64,000 nt of DNA from positions 62,001 to 126,000 of the forward strand of contig NZ_JAGTJJ010000010.1 of NCBI RefSeq assembly GCF_028435365.1, written 5' to 3'. Source of the stretch: Polyangium jinanense (lineage in GTDB: Bacteria; Myxococcota; Polyangia; Polyangiales; Polyangiaceae). Positions 46,361 through 54,946 of the stretch are shown here, piece after piece (position 1 is the stretch's first letter; the number at the start of each line of letters is the position of its first letter). Position numbers and translations under genes: made by a program. Under the pieces are notes generated by a model. It made no database searches and had not been told where the DNA came from. It saw only the letters and a program-made list of their open reading frames with translations.

Positions 46361-47859
46361 TCGCGCCCATCGAAAGGATTGGGGCGCTTCACGGACGACG
46401 GAGGTTTCTCCGAGGTCTTGTCCGTGATCGTGCTTTGCGGGCGGGGCTTTGAGAAGCCCCCCTGCGGCGCCTTGTTCATCGGGCGCGGCGCGGGTCGCAC
46501 GTCCTCCGCGACGGGCGGAGGCGTTTTTGTCTCGGCGGCCTCGACCGACGCTGCCGGCTTCACCTTCGTGAATGCCGGGGCCAGCGTCGCCTCGATTCCC
46601 CCGCGCGCCGTGGCCGCGAGGACGTTCGGCGCGCCATACACGCGACGCAGACGAATCCCCGCGCCGCCGACGAGGACGATCGCCGCGACCATGGCGAAGA
46701 GCGGCACGGGCCGCAGCATGCGTTGCCATTTCGACCCCGCGAGATCACGCACGAGAATCGCGGTCGCGGCGACCGGCGGCGTCGAGTGCGGAGGCGAAAG
46801 TTGCACGCGCGGATCGGTCAACGTCGGGCTCGTGCTCGCGTCCGACACTTGGAGCGGGGCGCGCGCGCTCGGACATGGATCCGCAGACGAACCGCGCGCG
46901 AGCAGGCGCACCGCGCGCTCGCTCGACGCAATGGCTCCGGGCCGCCTTCCGAACGGCGAGAGCGCGACCGCGAGCTCGCCGATGTTCGCATACCTGTCGG
47001 CCGGGTTTTTGTGAAGGCAACGCAGGATTGCCGCGTCGAGCCCCGGCGGCACGTCGGGCAGACGCTCCTTCAGCGGCATTGGCGGGTCCTTCAGGATGGC
47101 CGCGCAGAGCTCGGGCAGGCTTTGCCATGGAAATGGGCCTTCCCCCGCGATGAGCTCGTACAGCGTGACGCCGATGGACCAGATGTCCGAGCGAGGATCG
47201 GCGTCGCGCGTGGCGCGGAGCTGCTCGGGCGACATGTACATCGGCGATCCGATGACGGCGGAGGTCGTCGTGAGCGGCCCGCCGCGCTCCGGCGACGTTT
47301 CCTTGTCGGCCGACAGCTTGGAAATTCCGAAATCGAGCACCTTCACGGTGCGTGATCCGTCCGGGCGCCGGGCGAGAAAGAGATTGTCGGGCTTCAGATC
47401 ACGATGGACGATCCCGAGGGAATGGGCCTCGGCGATCGCCTCGCACGCCTCGAGCACGTACGTGACGGCGTCGTCGATGGGGAGGGGGCCGTTCCGGGCG
47501 ATGTATGCGCCGAGATCCGAGCCTTCGAGCAGCTCGAGCACCATGTACGGCTGTCCGCTCGGCAATCGCCCGATATCGAGCACACGCGTCGCGTGCTCGT
47601 TCTGGATCATGGCCGCGGCGCGCGCTTCGCGGGCGAACCGGGCGACGACCTCCTCGTTATGGGTGGCGGATTTCAGCAAGAATTTGAGCGCGACCCGGTG
47701 CCCGAGCTCCACGTGCACGGCGGCCACGATGACGCCCATGCCGCCTTTGCCGAGGACGCGCAGGACGCGATACTTGCCATCGAGGACGTCGCCGATGGCC
47801 ACGGGCAGACCCGAAGGCTCGTCCTCCCACGACGAATCCGACCTGCGCTCGACCTGCAT
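46357..47859 (-). CDS. Membrane-anchored Ser/Thr protein kinase (PknB/Pkn type)
   Basis: The protein has 500 residues from the ATG at 47859, preceded by a GGGGGGA Shine-Dalgarno; the frame continues to 47922. It has a full eukaryote-like kinase domain (about 30-300): Gly loop LGKGGMG, Lys59 in VALKFL, catalytic loop HRDLKPDN (152-159), DFG (176-178) and MSPEQ. An intact activation segment suggests an active kinase. A Pro/Ser linker, one transmembrane helix (about 384-403) and a Pro/Lys-rich extracytoplasmic tail of about 95 residues follow. It heads an operon with the TPR/PEGA-like protein, the C-type lectin and a small lipoprotein, so it may transmit an envelope signal. Confidence 0.93.
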   Translation of the reverse strand: MQVERRSDSSWEDEPSGLPVAIGDVLDGKYRVLRVLGKGGMGVIVAAVHVELGHRVALKFLLKSATHNEEVVARFAREARAAAMIQNEHATRVLDIGRLPSGQPYMVLELLEGSDLGAYIARNGPLPIDDAVTYVLEACEAIAEAHSLGIVHRDLKPDNLFLARRPDGSRTVKVLDFGISKLSADKETSPERGGPLTTTSAVIGSPMYMSPEQLRATRDADPRSDIWSIGVTLYELIAGEGPFPWQSLPELCAAILKDPPMPLKERLPDVPPGLDAAILRCLHKNPADRYANIGELAVALSPFGRRPGAIASSERAVRLLARGSSADPCPSARAPLQVSDASTSPTLTDPRVQLSPPHSTPPVAATAILVRDLAGSKWQRMLRPVPLFAMVAAIVLVGGAGIRLRRVYGAPNVLAATARGGIEATLAPAFTKVKPAASVEAAETKTPPPVAEDVRPAPRPMNKAPQGGFSKPRPQSTITDKTSEKPPSSVKRPNPFDGRE

Positions 47860-48049
47860 TCGTCCCCCCCGCCCGACGATCTCCCGTGCGACTGCGACCT
47901 CGCCCACCATAGCGCAGCGCACCCCTCTCGCCCGTGCCTGAGCGCTGGTATTCTCCCGTACGGCGCTTTTTAGGAGGATACGAACGTCCGCGGCGTCGCG
48001 CGGGGGTCGAATGGTGTGCGGAGCGGTGAGGGCAATGGAGACGCGGGGA

Positions 48050-48586
48050 TCAGGCCGAGACGCTCGCAGGGCGCTGGACGACCCCTTCGACCGGTGTCGG
48101 ACGAAGAAGATTGTCGAACATGGGGCTCGTCCGTTCCACGGCGATTCGGATCTCTTCGAGCGTCGCGGCGTCGGCGTCGGCGTCCACGTCCACGGTATAC
48201 CGGAGCTGCCCGAACCCGGGCCGGACGGAGGGATCGAGCGCGAGATATCCGCGCAGGTCGAACGGCGCCTGCACCTTGATCACGAGCTTGCGATACTCGA
48301 TTCCGCGGAGGCGCGCCTGCGTGACCCATCCAATGGTCAGGCACGATCCGAGCGCTGCGAGCAAGAGCTCCATCGGATCGACGTGCTGATCTTTTCCGCC
48401 GAGCGGCGTGGGCTCGTCGGTCTCGATGGTGAAGGACCTCGCCCGTGTCACGGCCTGCGCGCCGTCGCGCCATTCGGTCACGGTCTCGAAGCTCCCTTTC
48501 CCCGCATCGGGCGCTTTCTCCACCGCGTCGCGCGTCTTCCGGAAGGTGTCGATGTCGAGGGTGCAGCATCCACCAAGCGATTCCAT
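48050..48586 (-). CDS. OsmC-family protein
   Basis: The protein has 178 residues; the ATG at 48586 follows GGAGG. It has the OsmC/Ohr fold pattern, with VDPMELLLAALGSCLTIGW carrying the first redox Cys at the start of the central helix. The second conserved Cys, normally in a CxxSP context, is Ser here (ERTSPMFDNL), so a standard two-Cys thiol peroxidase cycle is unlikely. The family detoxifies organic peroxides or modifies small thiols. It is 31 bp downstream of an alpha/beta hydrolase gene, probably co-transcribed. Confidence 0.85.
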   Translation of the reverse strand: MESLGGCCTLDIDTFRKTRDAVEKAPDAGKGSFETVTEWRDGAQAVTRARSFTIETDEPTPLGGKDQHVDPMELLLAALGSCLTIGWVTQARLRGIEYRKLVIKVQAPFDLRGYLALDPSVRPGFGQLRYTVDVDADADAATLEEIRIAVERTSPMFDNLLRPTPVEGVVQRPASVSA

Positions 48587-48617
48587 GCTCCTGACCTCCA
48601 TCGAGCGGCGCGCCCCC

Positions 48618-49478
48618 TCAAGAAAGGGTGCGCAAGAACTCGAGCAAGACGGCGTCGAATCGAGCCGGCTCCTCGAACTGCGGATTGTGTCCGCTTTGCT
48701 CGAAGATGTCGAGACGGCCTCGCGGCAGCTTTTTGCTCGCCTCCGCCCAGAGCTCGACAGGGCAGACGTAATCGTAAAGGCCGCTCAGGGCGAGGACGGG
48801 GCAAGGGATCTTGTCGAGCGAAGGGACGAGGCTCCAGCGCTCGGCCTCCGGGCGGATGACCGATTGCATGTAGCGGGCAAACCCCTTCGGAACGCCGCCC
48901 CAGAGGGCGCCGGCATCGAGCGCCGGGTCCTGCCAGACGAGCGGATGCAAGGCGAGATATTGCCGCAGGGTGAGCTCGTCGGGATCCATGGCGCTCGTGT
49001 CGAGGGCGTGGAGCTCGGCTTGTTTTTGGGCGAGCAGCTCCTTCTTTTGCACATTCGCCTCCGCCTCCCAGCGAGCGATTCCCACGCTCATGGCGCGGCT
49101 GAAATCGGGCACGCTCGCCACGGAGACGACGGCGGCCGCATGCTCGGGGTGCCGAAGCCCAAATTCGAGCGCGATGGCCCCGTGGTTCGAATGACCCATC
49201 ACGACGGCGCGATCGATTCCGAGTTTGTCACGTACGGCGTCGAGGTCGTCGGCGAGCGTCGCATACGTGGCCCCCTCGGGGCTGCCGGTCGAGGGCCCCG
49301 TACCTCGCATCTCTACGTACACGAACGAATGCGCATCGAGGAGCCGCCTTGAAAACGTGCGCCGGTAGAATTCGATGCCGCAGCCTGTGGGGACGAGGAT
49401 CGGAGGCCCCGAGCCCTCCGTGAAAACGTGGATCTCCACGTCGCCCACGCGAACGAGCCTGCTCGTGGTTTCAGTCAT
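48618..49478 (-). CDS. Alpha/beta-hydrolase
   Basis: The protein has 286 residues with an alpha/beta-hydrolase fold. Nucleophile elbow VVMGHSNHG (Ser), acid in LSGLYDYVCP (Asp) and catalytic His in QSGHNPQFEEP. The oxyanion-side motif near the N-terminus is VPTGCG instead of the usual HGxP. There is no signal peptide. Substrate unknown; a cap region at about 130-200 is present. It lies just upstream of the OsmC gene and 25 bp downstream of a TPR-like lipoprotein gene. Confidence 0.9.
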   Translation of the reverse strand: MTETTSRLVRVGDVEIHVFTEGSGPPILVPTGCGIEFYRRTFSRRLLDAHSFVYVEMRGTGPSTGSPEGATYATLADDLDAVRDKLGIDRAVVMGHSNHGAIALEFGLRHPEHAAAVVSVASVPDFSRAMSVGIARWEAEANVQKKELLAQKQAELHALDTSAMDPDELTLRQYLALHPLVWQDPALDAGALWGGVPKGFARYMQSVIRPEAERWSLVPSLDKIPCPVLALSGLYDYVCPVELWAEASKKLPRGRLDIFEQSGHNPQFEEPARFDAVLLEFLRTLS

Positions 49479-49503
49479 GGGCGAGGTTGTAGCAGAAGAT
49501 CGT

Positions 49504-50877
49504 TCAGAACGTGCCGACGCAGCCCACGCCGCCGCCCTTGCCGCCCACGTGCGGGCCGCACTGGAGGGTCAAGGCCGGCGCGCGTCCCACCTTCGGGCAT
49601 TCGAGGTCGGGCGTCGAGCGCGACAGCGCGAAGACCACGATCCCCGTGGTGACCGCGGCGGTTCCGAGGATGTACCCCACGACCTGGAGCCCGGTCGTCA
49701 CCTTGATCCCGGATTCGATCGAGGGACATTCGGGGCTCGCGCCCGACCCGCCGCAGAGGTTCGCATCGAAATTGTCGAGCCTGCCCGAATGCACGACCGA
49801 GGCCGCAATCGCGCCGCCCATCACCGCGAGGCCCCCGACGCCCACCACGATGGGCCAGACAGGCGCCGTGACCGCGGTGACGGGCGCCGCGACCGCGCCG
49901 ACCGGCGCCGTGACAGCACCGACCGGCGCCGAAAGATTCGGGGCGCCAATGTTGGGATTGGGCACATTGAGGGAAGGGTTCGGCGCCTCGAGCCCAGGAT
50001 TGGGCGCCGAGAGCCCGCCGGTGAGCCCTCCGGTGAGCCCTCCGACGGGCGCCGTGAGTCCGCCGACCGCTCCCGTGAGTTGTCCCGTCGGTTTGCCGAG
50101 CCCACCCGCGAGCCCGCCGACCGTCCCGGTGAGCCCGCCGGCCGCGACGCCAATGCCCGGCGTATCCAGGTTCGCGCTTGCACGGGCAATGGCGCCCACG
50201 GCGACACGCGCGCGGACCGTCAGGTCGGGCTTTCCAGGGGGACGGACCACGACCGATACATCCCCAGGCGCGAGGTAAATGGGCGACGCCATGGGCAATT
50301 TTGCGGCGATTTGCCCCCGCACGAGTACGAGCGCGCCCGGCACGCCGCCCTCCACGACGAGGCCGCCGAGCTTCCCCGAAAGCTCGCCGAGCGCCGCGTC
50401 GATTTTCGCGCGGATCGGCTCGTACGCCGCGCGCGCCTCGACGCGGAATCGATGCAGCGCGAGCCAAGCCTCGTCGAGGCGCCCGGCCGCTTGCAGCGCG
50501 AGGCCGAGATCTCCGAGGATCGTCACGTCGCCCGAGAGCTCGAACGCGCGCTCGAGATCCGGCAACGCCTCCCGCAGACGACCCGCATCGATGTTCACCT
50601 TGGCCCGCGCGCGCAGCTCGGCGGCCTCGCGGAGCTGCGCCTCGGTCCGCGGCGGCTCGACGTTCGCGTTTGCCCTGGCATCGGCCGCCGCATCCACGCG
50701 CGCGCCCGCCGTCCCGCTCATCCCTGCATCCACGCGAGGCGCTTGTGCCGCGACGTCTCCGGAGATCGCGGGGCGACAATTTTCCGTGGTCGAGCCGCAG
50801 CCCAGCGGACCGGCGGCGAAGAACATCGTGAGGAGCAACGGGGCGACGGGAAAGGATCGACGCGTCGAGGCCATCAT
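49504..50877 (-). CDS. TPR/PEGA-like lipoprotein with repetitive Gly/Pro/Ala linker
   Basis: The protein has 457 residues from the first of two adjacent ATGs at 50877. The frame extends far upstream, but only this start gives the lipoprotein signal (LLTMFFAAGPLGC). A helical TPR-like region (about 75-165: ALPDLERAFELSGDVTILGDLGLAL) and a PEGA-like strand region (about 170-240) lead to a repetitive linker (about 245-340) of TGAVGGLTAPVGGLTGG-like and APNPGLEAPNP-like units. Two hydrophobic segments near the C-terminus follow, then a Cys-containing tail. It is related in layout to 45332-46360. Role unknown; probably an envelope scaffold. Confidence 0.75.
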   Translation of the reverse strand: MMASTRRSFPVAPLLLTMFFAAGPLGCGSTTENCRPAISGDVAAQAPRVDAGMSGTAGARVDAAADARANANVEPPRTEAQLREAAELRARAKVNIDAGRLREALPDLERAFELSGDVTILGDLGLALQAAGRLDEAWLALHRFRVEARAAYEPIRAKIDAALGELSGKLGGLVVEGGVPGALVLVRGQIAAKLPMASPIYLAPGDVSVVVRPPGKPDLTVRARVAVGAIARASANLDTPGIGVAAGGLTGTVGGLAGGLGKPTGQLTGAVGGLTAPVGGLTGGLTGGLSAPNPGLEAPNPSLNVPNPNIGAPNLSAPVGAVTAPVGAVAAPVTAVTAPVWPIVVGVGGLAVMGGAIAASVVHSGRLDNFDANLCGGSGASPECPSIESGIKVTTGLQVVGYILGTAAVTTGIVVFALSRSTPDLECPKVGRAPALTLQCGPHVGGKGGGVGCVGTF

Positions 50878-50977
50878 CCTTCGAGGTGTTATCACAGGTG
50901 ACGCATCGTAATCAATTGCGAGCGCAATGATACAGCTCGATTGTGCGTTGCAGCAATGTGCGCATCCTCGATGTGTT

Positions 50978-51541
50978 TCACCTCTCGATGCCAAAAACGC
51001 CAAACAGTCCGCCGATCGGCGCGGCCACATGGGACGGAACGAAGAGCGCGCGTGCGTCGAGCCCCGCGTGCAGAGCCCCGAAACGAAAGAGAAAATCGAC
51101 ACCGGGGCCGAGTGCGAACCGCGGCTCCATCCCTTCGCGTATCACCCCGCCGAGCTCAGCCTCGTCGACAATGAAGAAAGAACCGAGGATGAGCCTCGGC
51201 CTTACGAGCAATCGCCCCGCCAGGATCGTCCGATCGTAACCGGCTGCGGCGTGCACGAACACGCTCCGTCGACGCGACCAGTAGACGAGCGTATCGTTTG
51301 CGGCCGATTCGATGCTGCCCACGTGATACGCCGCGCCGAGCTCGACGTGTATCGGCACGCGGAACGTCCACCCACCGACGAGCCCGGTCGCCGGGCCCAG
51401 GTACGACTGCCCGGTGGTCCACGACGTGGCATACCCGAGGCGGGCATCAACACTCCATCGAAACCCCGTTTCACCACGGACGGTTTGCGTGATCAGGGTG
51501 GTCACGAGAGAGACCAGGAAGGCGCACGTCAATCGTGACAC
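50978..51541 (-). CDS. Small predicted outer-membrane barrel protein
   Basis: The protein has 187 residues from a GTG at 51541 that overlaps the end of the metallophosphoesterase gene by 13 bp; a TTG at 51532 (TTGA overlap) is an alternative. A signal peptide (FLVSLVTTLITQTVRGE) is followed by alternating amphipathic strands (FRWSVDARLGYATSW, VELGAAYHVGSIES, FALGPGVDFLFRFG), as in eight-stranded outer-membrane barrels. Family not recognised. Translational coupling to a phosphoesterase lipoprotein suggests a shared envelope function. Confidence 0.65.
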   Translation of the reverse strand: MSRLTCAFLVSLVTTLITQTVRGETGFRWSVDARLGYATSWTTGQSYLGPATGLVGGWTFRVPIHVELGAAYHVGSIESAANDTLVYWSRRRSVFVHAAAGYDRTILAGRLLVRPRLILGSFFIVDEAELGGVIREGMEPRFALGPGVDFLFRFGALHAGLDARALFVPSHVAAPIGGLFGVFGIER

Positions 51542-52485
51542 GCCGCCTCGCCCTCGTCGGCGAACGAGCCGCCCGCGGCTGGGACGAATCGCCACGCGTA
51601 TCCTTCCGACCGAAGCTCGAGCCGCAGGACGCCGTGTGTATCGATATTCCTTATCTCGCTCCCGGCGTGGACCTCGTCGACGGCGTGCAGCGGTACCTTT
51701 CCGCCGGTGCCAATGACGAACCCGCGCATTCCCCGCACGACGTCGATTTGTCCCTCTGCATTCATCGGCGCGAACCGCTCATACAGGTGCGCGTGGCCGG
51801 CGAGGATGACGTCGGCGCCGGCGTCTTGCAAAACCCTCCAGAGATGCCGCATGGAATCGGCGCTCCCGTGCTCCCCGGAGGTGAACCGCGGGTGATGCCA
51901 CATCGCGAGCGTGCAGCGCGACGGATGCGCTGCGAGGTCCTCTTTGAGCCACCGCGCCTGCGGCGAGTCCGGGCCGCAACCGCCGAAATCGTCCGGCACC
52001 GAGGCGGGCACGTCGAGATCACCGCCGCAATTGGAGTTCAGCATCACGACGTGCCAAGCGCCGATGTCGAAGCTCGCGCGCCCCTCGAAGGGCGCCCCCA
52101 CGCCGCCGCAGAAATAAGCGAAAAATGGCCCGGCGCGCGGCGCGTGATATTCGTGGTTTCCCACGACCGCGCGCGTAATCGGGCGAAACTTGCCCCAGCT
52201 CGGGTGATAACAATCGAGGAACTCGTCGAGCGTGCCGTCGGGATACGTGGTGTCGCCGAGCGTGAACACCGCGTCCGGCCCGATCTGCTCGACGAGAGCC
52301 GCCGTCTCCTCCTGCCGCCCCCCGGGACACTCGGCGATATCCCCGGCCGCGACGATCACGGCGGCCGCGGGATCCTTCGGTGTCACGGGGAGCGCGGGGG
52401 AAGCGTCACACGGCGGGAGCTCGCGGGTGCGGGAGCACGCGGAAACACAAGTCGCCGCGAGGACGAGCGCGCGAAGCGCCAGCAT
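51529..52485 (-). CDS. Calcineurin-like metallophosphoesterase lipoprotein
   Basis: The protein has 318 residues. The ATG at 52485 has GGGAG seven nt ahead; a GTG lies one codon upstream. Lipoprotein signal ends VSAC. The dinuclear-metal motifs of calcineurin-like and purple-acid phosphatases appear in order: VAAGDIAE, FTLGDTTYPDG, VVGNHEY, LAMWHHPRF and ILAGHAHLYER. It is expected to hydrolyse phosphate esters or nucleotides at the envelope. Adjacent to an outer-membrane-like protein gene that it overlaps. Confidence 0.92.
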   Translation of the reverse strand: MLALRALVLAATCVSACSRTRELPPCDASPALPVTPKDPAAAVIVAAGDIAECPGGRQEETAALVEQIGPDAVFTLGDTTYPDGTLDEFLDCYHPSWGKFRPITRAVVGNHEYHAPRAGPFFAYFCGGVGAPFEGRASFDIGAWHVVMLNSNCGGDLDVPASVPDDFGGCGPDSPQARWLKEDLAAHPSRCTLAMWHHPRFTSGEHGSADSMRHLWRVLQDAGADVILAGHAHLYERFAPMNAEGQIDVVRGMRGFVIGTGGKVPLHAVDEVHAGSEIRNIDTHGVLRLELRSEGYAWRFVPAAGGSFADEGEAACHD

Positions 52486-52513
52486 CACGTGCTCCCGATT
52501 GCCATGAAGCCCG

Positions 52514-54412
52514 TCACTCCTTCCAGCGCTCGGCGAGCTCGGGGAGCACGGTCACGGACATTTGCACGAGGTGCGCCATGTGCTGATCGGGCGTTTGTCC
52601 CGAATAACCACGCACGTGCATTCCGCTCTTTTTCGCCTCCGTCGTCTGTTCGAGCCGCGTTTCCTGCGCTCCCTTGTTGAACGCCGTGAGCGCGGCCTTC
52701 GTGGTCACGCGCGGCGGCGTCGCCTGCGCCGGGCCGCGCTCGGCGCCCACGTCGCGCAGGAGCGCGTCCGCGCTCTCCGCCGAGCTCGCGTACTCCGTGC
52801 CCCCGATGTCCGAGTGCGTGATCGAAAAGAGCCGCTTCCCCTCGGCCGCGAGCTTCGCGAATCGCGAAAACGGCGCGAGCCGGAGAGGATCGACCGTCTT
52901 CGCCTTCGGGTCGAGGTACGCCGCGTGAATCCCGTCGAGCACGAGCACCGAATCGATCCGCTCGACATTTTTCGCGACATCGAGGAGCTTCGCGAGCGCT
53001 CCATATCCCGCGCTCCACGAGCCCAGCGCCACGCGCCGCACCCGGGCGTCGCGCAGCCCTTGTTTTTTCGCCGTCTCCTGGATCTTGTCGATCGTCTGGT
53101 CGAGCACGCCCACGACCGAGAACTTGTCCTCGTACGGCCCGGAGCCATTCCCCAGGTTCACCGTGTACACGAGCGCATTCAGCCCGGCCGCGGTGGCGCT
53201 CTCCTCGACGAGGTTCGTGTTGCCGTGGAAATGCATGTACAGATCGAACGCGCCGTCGTCGGAGCGGAATTTCGGCGGGACGTGCAAAAGTCCGCCGTTC
53301 ACGAAGACGTGGCCTTCGCGCTTCAACTTGTAATCGGCGCGCTGCTCGGGCGGCAGCTCCGGCTTCGGCGGGAGCTTCGGCGGCGGCATGTGCTTGGCGC
53401 GCAAGAGCTCGCCGGGGCTTCCGGTCGCCGCGGCGACGCCGCCCGTGATCGCGGATCCGAGCACGAGCGAGGCGACGACGCTTCCGATCAGCGCGTTTCG
53501 CGCCTGTGATGACGGCGCCGGCGCCGCGGAGGTGTCCTTCCGCGAGCGGACGAGCCAGAACGCCGCGCCCGCGAGCAAGGTCGCCGCGAGCGAAATCGTC
53601 CCGAAAAAACCGCCGATGATCCGCAATGCACCGACGTTCGTGACGGCGAGAAGCACGAGCGAGAGGACGGCCGCGACGGCCGCGACGAGGGCCACGTGCT
53701 CGAATCCGAGCGCTTTGGAGCTACCGACCTTCACGGACCCGAGCAGCGTCGATGCGCGCGCGGCGAGTTCGGCGGAAATCGCTCCCTCGGCCGGCGCCGC
53801 CTTCGGGGGCGGCGGGATGACGGCTGGGGCTTCGGGCTCGTTCACCGTCGCGGCCAATCCGTCGGAGGCCACCGGCGGGAGATCCCCAGGTCCGGCGGGC
53901 GCCGTGGTTTCGACGGCCGGAGCTGCGGGCACGGTGACTTCGAGGGGCTTTCCCTCGACGGGCGGAGGCTCGGCCGCCGGAGGATCGACCGGGACGGTCG
54001 CCGCGAGCGCATCGGCCTTTTCCGACGCATTGGTCGCGGGCTCCGGCGGCACGGCGCGGATCAAGGTGGGACCGTCGAGGACCGGCGGCGCGGCCGGCTC
54101 CGGCGCGGCCGTTCGTTGCGCGCCGGGGACGATCGGCAGCGGGCCTCCATTCGGCGGCAGCAGGATCGTATCTACCTGCCCCGCCAGGGAACCGGGTTTT
54201 TTCGCGGGCGCCTTCGCCTCGGCGGGCGGCGGCGGCGCGACGTCGGCCGTTCCGGGGACCTTGAGCGCCGGCAAGGTCTGGTCGCGCGGAATCGCGTCGA
54301 TCGGCACGAAGCCCTTTGCGCAGCGCGGGCACGTCGTCTGCGCGCGCAATGCTTCCGTCTCGATGGATAACTTCTGCCCGCAGAAGGGGCAGTACAGTTG
54401 GATCGCTGCCAT
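52514..54412 (-). CDS. Zinc-ribbon membrane protein with C-terminal alpha/beta-hydrolase-like domain
   Basis: The protein has 632 residues. The N-terminus is a zinc ribbon (CPFCGQ at 8-13, CPRC at 28-31), like MJ0042-type fingers. A Pro/Ala-rich disordered stretch (about 45-215) leads to three hydrophobic segments (about 235-330). The C-terminal domain (about 360-632) resembles an esterase/alpha-beta hydrolase: FDLYMHFHGNTN, RRVALGSWSAGYGALAKLL with a GxSxG-type Ser, and a candidate His in GYSGQTPDQHMAHL. It probably has a cytoplasmic finger and an extracytoplasmic hydrolase. No substrate can be named. This domain order is unusual. Confidence 0.75.
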   Translation of the reverse strand: MAAIQLYCPFCGQKLSIETEALRAQTTCPRCAKGFVPIDAIPRDQTLPALKVPGTADVAPPPPAEAKAPAKKPGSLAGQVDTILLPPNGGPLPIVPGAQRTAAPEPAAPPVLDGPTLIRAVPPEPATNASEKADALAATVPVDPPAAEPPPVEGKPLEVTVPAAPAVETTAPAGPGDLPPVASDGLAATVNEPEAPAVIPPPPKAAPAEGAISAELAARASTLLGSVKVGSSKALGFEHVALVAAVAAVLSLVLLAVTNVGALRIIGGFFGTISLAATLLAGAAFWLVRSRKDTSAAPAPSSQARNALIGSVVASLVLGSAITGGVAAATGSPGELLRAKHMPPPKLPPKPELPPEQRADYKLKREGHVFVNGGLLHVPPKFRSDDGAFDLYMHFHGNTNLVEESATAAGLNALVYTVNLGNGSGPYEDKFSVVGVLDQTIDKIQETAKKQGLRDARVRRVALGSWSAGYGALAKLLDVAKNVERIDSVLVLDGIHAAYLDPKAKTVDPLRLAPFSRFAKLAAEGKRLFSITHSDIGGTEYASSAESADALLRDVGAERGPAQATPPRVTTKAALTAFNKGAQETRLEQTTEAKKSGMHVRGYSGQTPDQHMAHLVQMSVTVLPELAERWKE

Positions 54413-54529
54413 GTCGTCCGACGACCGAGGCTATCCGAAGAGCCCGCCGGGCAGAAGCGGGGAATCGGTCCTCAGATCGTGCGACATCAAACGATCTCGG
54501 TAGGTTTTTCCAATTGTCGGGGAAGGGGG

Positions 54530-54811
54530 TCAGGAGCCGCCCGACCCTCCGATCCCGGGTCCACCTCCGCGGTCGCTGGGGTCGACCGGCTCTTTCGGGC
54601 CGCCCACGCGACCGAGAGGTGAGCCGCTGCCTGGCGGGTCCCCCGCAATGGCTTCCGCCTCGTTGCCCGTTTCCGCGTCGGGCTCCTGGCGCCCTGCGTC
54701 GCTGCTCATCATGTCGGTTCTCTTTATCTCCACGCCGCTCGGCTCGTTCGTTTTCACCATGACCATGATCTGGGGCTCGCCCGCGCGAATGGCCTCTCCC
54801 CGAACACGCAT
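54530..54811 (-). CDS. Small Gly/Pro/Asp-rich hypothetical protein
   Basis: This gives 93 residues if started at the ATG at 54811; an internal MVMVKTNEPSG start is about 15 codons later. The composition is hydrophilic and disordered (SSDAGRQEPDAETGNEAEA, ending GGGPGIGGSGGS). Third-position GC is high on this strand, which argues for coding, but there is no clear ribosome-binding site and no family. It lies between the zinc-ribbon gene and the divergent ferritin-like gene. Confidence 0.4.
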   Translation of the reverse strand: MRVRGEAIRAGEPQIMVMVKTNEPSGVEIKRTDMMSSDAGRQEPDAETGNEAEAIAGDPPGSGSPLGRVGGPKEPVDPSDRGGGPGIGGSGGS

Positions 54812-54946
54812 CGCAGCAGCATGAGCACGGCTGCGCACATTTCGCGGGTCCGCTCCACGGTCGCGCTCGCTTTCCTGGGAGAATCGCCATACGATGCGCT
54901 CGCTCTGCATCACGCAGAAACTTCCTTCCTTCTCACGAGGTCATCC

